Assembly: GCA_964017185.1 (NCBI GenBank) | Contig: OZ024875.1 | Span: 25,553,456 to 25,617,455 of the forward strand | Reading direction: 5' to 3' | Origin: Rugalucina vietnamica | Lineage: Eukaryota > Mollusca > Bivalvia > Lucinida > Lucinidae | Length of the DNA stretch: 64,000 bases | In this document: positions 61,272 to 64,000 of the stretch, in pieces | How the letters are laid out: each line of letters opens with the position of its first letter | Position numbering within the stretch: position 1 is the stretch's first letter | Translations under genes and position numbers: made by a program | Notes under the pieces: generated by a model | The model's database searches: none | Seen by the model: only the letters and a program-made list of their open reading frames with translations | What the model was told of the DNA's origin: nothing

Positions 61272-62430
61272 TAAACACTAACCACTATAAATGGTCCCAC
61301 TGGGGAAAACATAAAACAATCTTCTCTGAAACCATGAGGCTCATAGCATTTATAAAGTGTAAAGTAACGTTTGTTAGGCCAATTTATAAATTCTGATCAT
61401 CATTTCCCTTTGGCTCAAACAGGCCAGGAGGGGCGGGGGGTGGGGGGGATATCTGCCAATGGCTACCTGTCCATGGTATATTGAAAATGCCCTATAGTGA
61501 GGAGTGTTATAATGGGGTGAATTTTTGTAACCACAAGATGTTTTGTATATAGCATTATTTAATGGTACACATCATAGAGCGCCAAATTGACTACAACCAC
61601 CTCCCATATATCAAGTGAGCGTTTACATAACCAATGGTCCTCTTGAGAATAAATTGACAGAATGAGCTTAACTGTTGGTGGGATGTTACACCCTAAGATT
61701 AAACAAAAGTTGGTAATAAGTGATTCAAAACACAAACACATCCTAAAACAAATTTATCTAAACAAAGTTTGACAAAAGTCAATATCAAGAACAATGTCCT
61801 GTATGAGACAGTCATGGTCAAAATACATAAACACAATTAATGGTAAGCCTTAGATGTCATTTTACTGTAAAGATGATACAAATGACTCAGTTAACATAAT
61901 ATTTCTCCTGCTGTCTTAATTTTTTGAATTTTCAATTACAAACAGATTTACCATATAAACATTCTTTGCCAGTAATACAGCTTCAGTGAAAAAACAACTG
62001 TTGATAAGTTGAAAGATTTCACCATAATAAAAAATAATGACACTAATAGTCTGCACATAACAGCATTGTTATAGTCCGTTAGCTGTCTATAAAAACTGGT
62101 GTTTTACAGAATATCTGGCTTATTATTAGTGATACAATTAAATTTCTTTCTCCAATGTTATTTTTATACCAATACATAACTAGAAACTGATTTTCAGAAT
62201 TTTCACTTGTTGATTTCTTGCTTTTGTCTACGAAACTTAATACAAAAAATTAAGACAGAATGAAGGGGAGTACTTCAAATTACTGTAACAGCTATAGGCA
62301 CCACCCATGCACACATCCCATTCAATGAAATTTCTATAGGCAGATTAATTTAATCCAATAGTATACTGTTTAACAAAGTGAATGTTCGAAACCATGTAAA
62401 CAAATTTTTCAATAAAGTTAAAAGTAACCA
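61272..62430. other. no recognised feature
   Basis: AT-rich unique DNA. AACCAATGGTCCTC near 61631 resembles a modular-element end. Confidence 0.5.
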
Positions 62431-62436
62431 CTTTCA

Positions 62437-62581
62437 TTAAGCTTCAATGTCATCATCAGACTCAGTTGATCTTCCTGCCCCTGTATCCTCACTATCAGAG
62501 TCAATGCTTCAAAATACTTATAGATTTTCACAATCGCATCCGATTTTTCTAGTAAAGTTTTAGGAGGCATTTCTTTTTCTT
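62437..62581 (-). CDS. possible terminal coding exon, unidentified
   Basis: On the minus strand a pyrimidine-rich stretch ending in TTTGTATTGTAG looks like a splice acceptor, with the exon starting at 62581. One frame reads EEKEMPPKTLLEKSDAIVKI; near 62510 a different frame continues as an acidic tail DSDSEDTGAGRSTESDDDIE ending at a TAA (62437-62439). The switch between frames means either a frameshift in a pseudogene, a sequence error or chance. No family recognised. A second possible exon with three Cys (CPVFQCNVCMG) lies at about 62690-62805. Confidence 0.25.
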
Positions 62582-64000
62582 CTACAATACAAAAAAAGAG
62601 AATAAGTTTTACTCAGGCAAGAGATTAACAGTTATACCGATATTATAAATGCATTTTTCGCATAATAGCCATGGCATTTTAAAACCTACATCATGGTATG
62701 TGTTGTAAACTGTATTCTGCTGGACTTGTCTTTCTCTAATTAGCATCTTTATGGCGCTTTGGGACCTTGCTGTTCCCATGCACACATTGCATTGGAACAC
62801 AGGACACAGTTCTTTGGTTTTACCTAGTGTAGTTTTTCATGTGCATTTTAAATGCAGACTTAACCAACAAGGGATAGAGGTATTACGTACAAAGAAGCAT
62901 ATTCCTTAGGGCTATTACATAAACAAATTTACTCCCATGTTCATTACAGCCAAATTGTCATGTAAAAATGGGCAGTTTTCAAAAGAAACTTTTTAACCTC
63001 AAAGTGTAAAAATTGTTAAAAATATAGATTAGTTATGTATAAGATAACCATTGAAGATGCACCATACCTCAAAGTGATTAGTTTTGTTGTTTTGAAGATA
63101 TATAGCAAAACACCAGTTTTTATAGACAGCTGACAGACTTATACTATGTATTTACTTTGAATTTCTAAACAGTATAGTATGCTCACCGGCAAAAGTTTAG
63201 TCAGTGAAAATACATGTAAAATCCCATTAGGACTGTTTAAATCGCTATTAATTCAAAACCCCCTCAATAGATTGGGATTTAAATTACCAGTCATAAAACT
63301 GAATATAACTTTGCACTTCCAACAACAAAGGCTAAAATATCGCATGTGGTTTTGCCAGAGTGCATACACCAATTTTCATTCTTATTTTAAATGAAAGGGA
63401 GGTAATCTCAAAGTAATGAGTATTTGACTTGTTATTTCACGAGACTGGCTGAATTTTGAAAAGATTTTTTCATTTTTTTTTTGGGGGGGGGGGGGGGGGG
63501 TTTGTTTTTTTTTGTCACTGGCAACAACATTTATCAGAAAGCGTTAGTAATCAAAGTGCTGATTTTATTACTTATTTACTAAAATGATGTTTTACGAAAA
63601 AGGACAATAACTCTGTCGGAATGGACAACTGGTTGAGTTTCTTTTCAAAATAAGGAAGAAACTGACTTTGCAAATTTTATTAAGGGGCCATCTAAGGCAA
63701 GCAATAGGATAAGATATCAATGGAGCTTAGACAATGTCAGACTTACTGACTAAACTTTTTCCTCTGAGTATATTTCATACCTTTACTGTGCAATGTTCAG
63801 CTAAAACTATCACCCCAAAGTTGCTTTGGGCAACCTGATGAACTATATTGTTCAAGGTGAAGACCAAGAAGCAACAAAACATTGAGTCATCCACAGCAAC
63901 AAAGTTCAGGATGTGAACCTTGCTTCCGAAAGATCTAATAAAACCCTGTCATACAAAATTATTATACATTGTTATATACCTAATGTATCTCTACAATAGA
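62582..64000. other. mostly featureless DNA
   Basis: AT-rich. A run of T then about 19 G occurs at 63471-63500. No other coding or repeat support. Confidence 0.5.

Overview
The window looks like nuclear DNA of a bivalve mollusc. The one clear host gene is an intron-split alpha-tubulin of canonical length. The rest is AT-rich intergenic DNA packed with repeat types I associate with bivalves: modular tandem-repeat elements with GCTCACCTGAG ends, tRNA-derived SINEs, short inverted-repeat elements, and Penelope-like, LINE and Ty3/Gypsy retroelements. The species cannot be fixed from the sequence.

Layout. Positions 1-11966 hold a young Ty3/Gypsy LTR retrotransposon array on the minus strand. A partial copy A (1-2911) and a complete-length copy B (2338-11966) share a single middle LTR. 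Copy B carries a nonsense codon in integrase, a frameshift after the reverse-transcriptase catalytic box, and a 5'-truncated LINE (8631-9846) flanked by an unusually long 98-bp target duplication. Neither copy has a recognisable gag. Positions 12.1-16.7 kb are nested tandem repeats invaded by a Penelope-like reverse-transcriptase element, which is itself interrupted by a 166-bp MITE. Positions 16.8-25.0 kb hold several inverted-repeat elements, tRNA-like SINEs and LINE 3' tails.

Two large foldback structures (about 25.24-29.68 kb and 36.93-41.67 kb) have arms made of related repeats of about 180 bp. Between them lie a 2-kb modular element with an alternating A/B tandem array of about 165-bp monomers (30.46-32.46 kb), a TTAA-flanked element (34.02-35.64 kb) and a palindromic repeat that recurs near 48-49 kb. 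Positions 42.7-50.4 kb hold more transposon-like pieces: a TA-flanked element, a hAT-like element, MITEs and a SINE.

Alpha-tubulin lies at 51399-53762 on the plus strand. It has a TATA box, a first coding exon consisting only of the ATG, two introns and a polyadenylation signal. Positions 54-61.3 kb return to SINEs, tandem duplications, two more modular elements and a second TTAA-flanked element. Positions 61.3-64 kb are mostly unique DNA with a weak hint of a minus-strand exon.

Functionally, only the tubulin gene is expected to serve the host. Most other coding sequence is mobile-element pol fragments in various states of decay, so the window mainly records layered, partly recent transposition.
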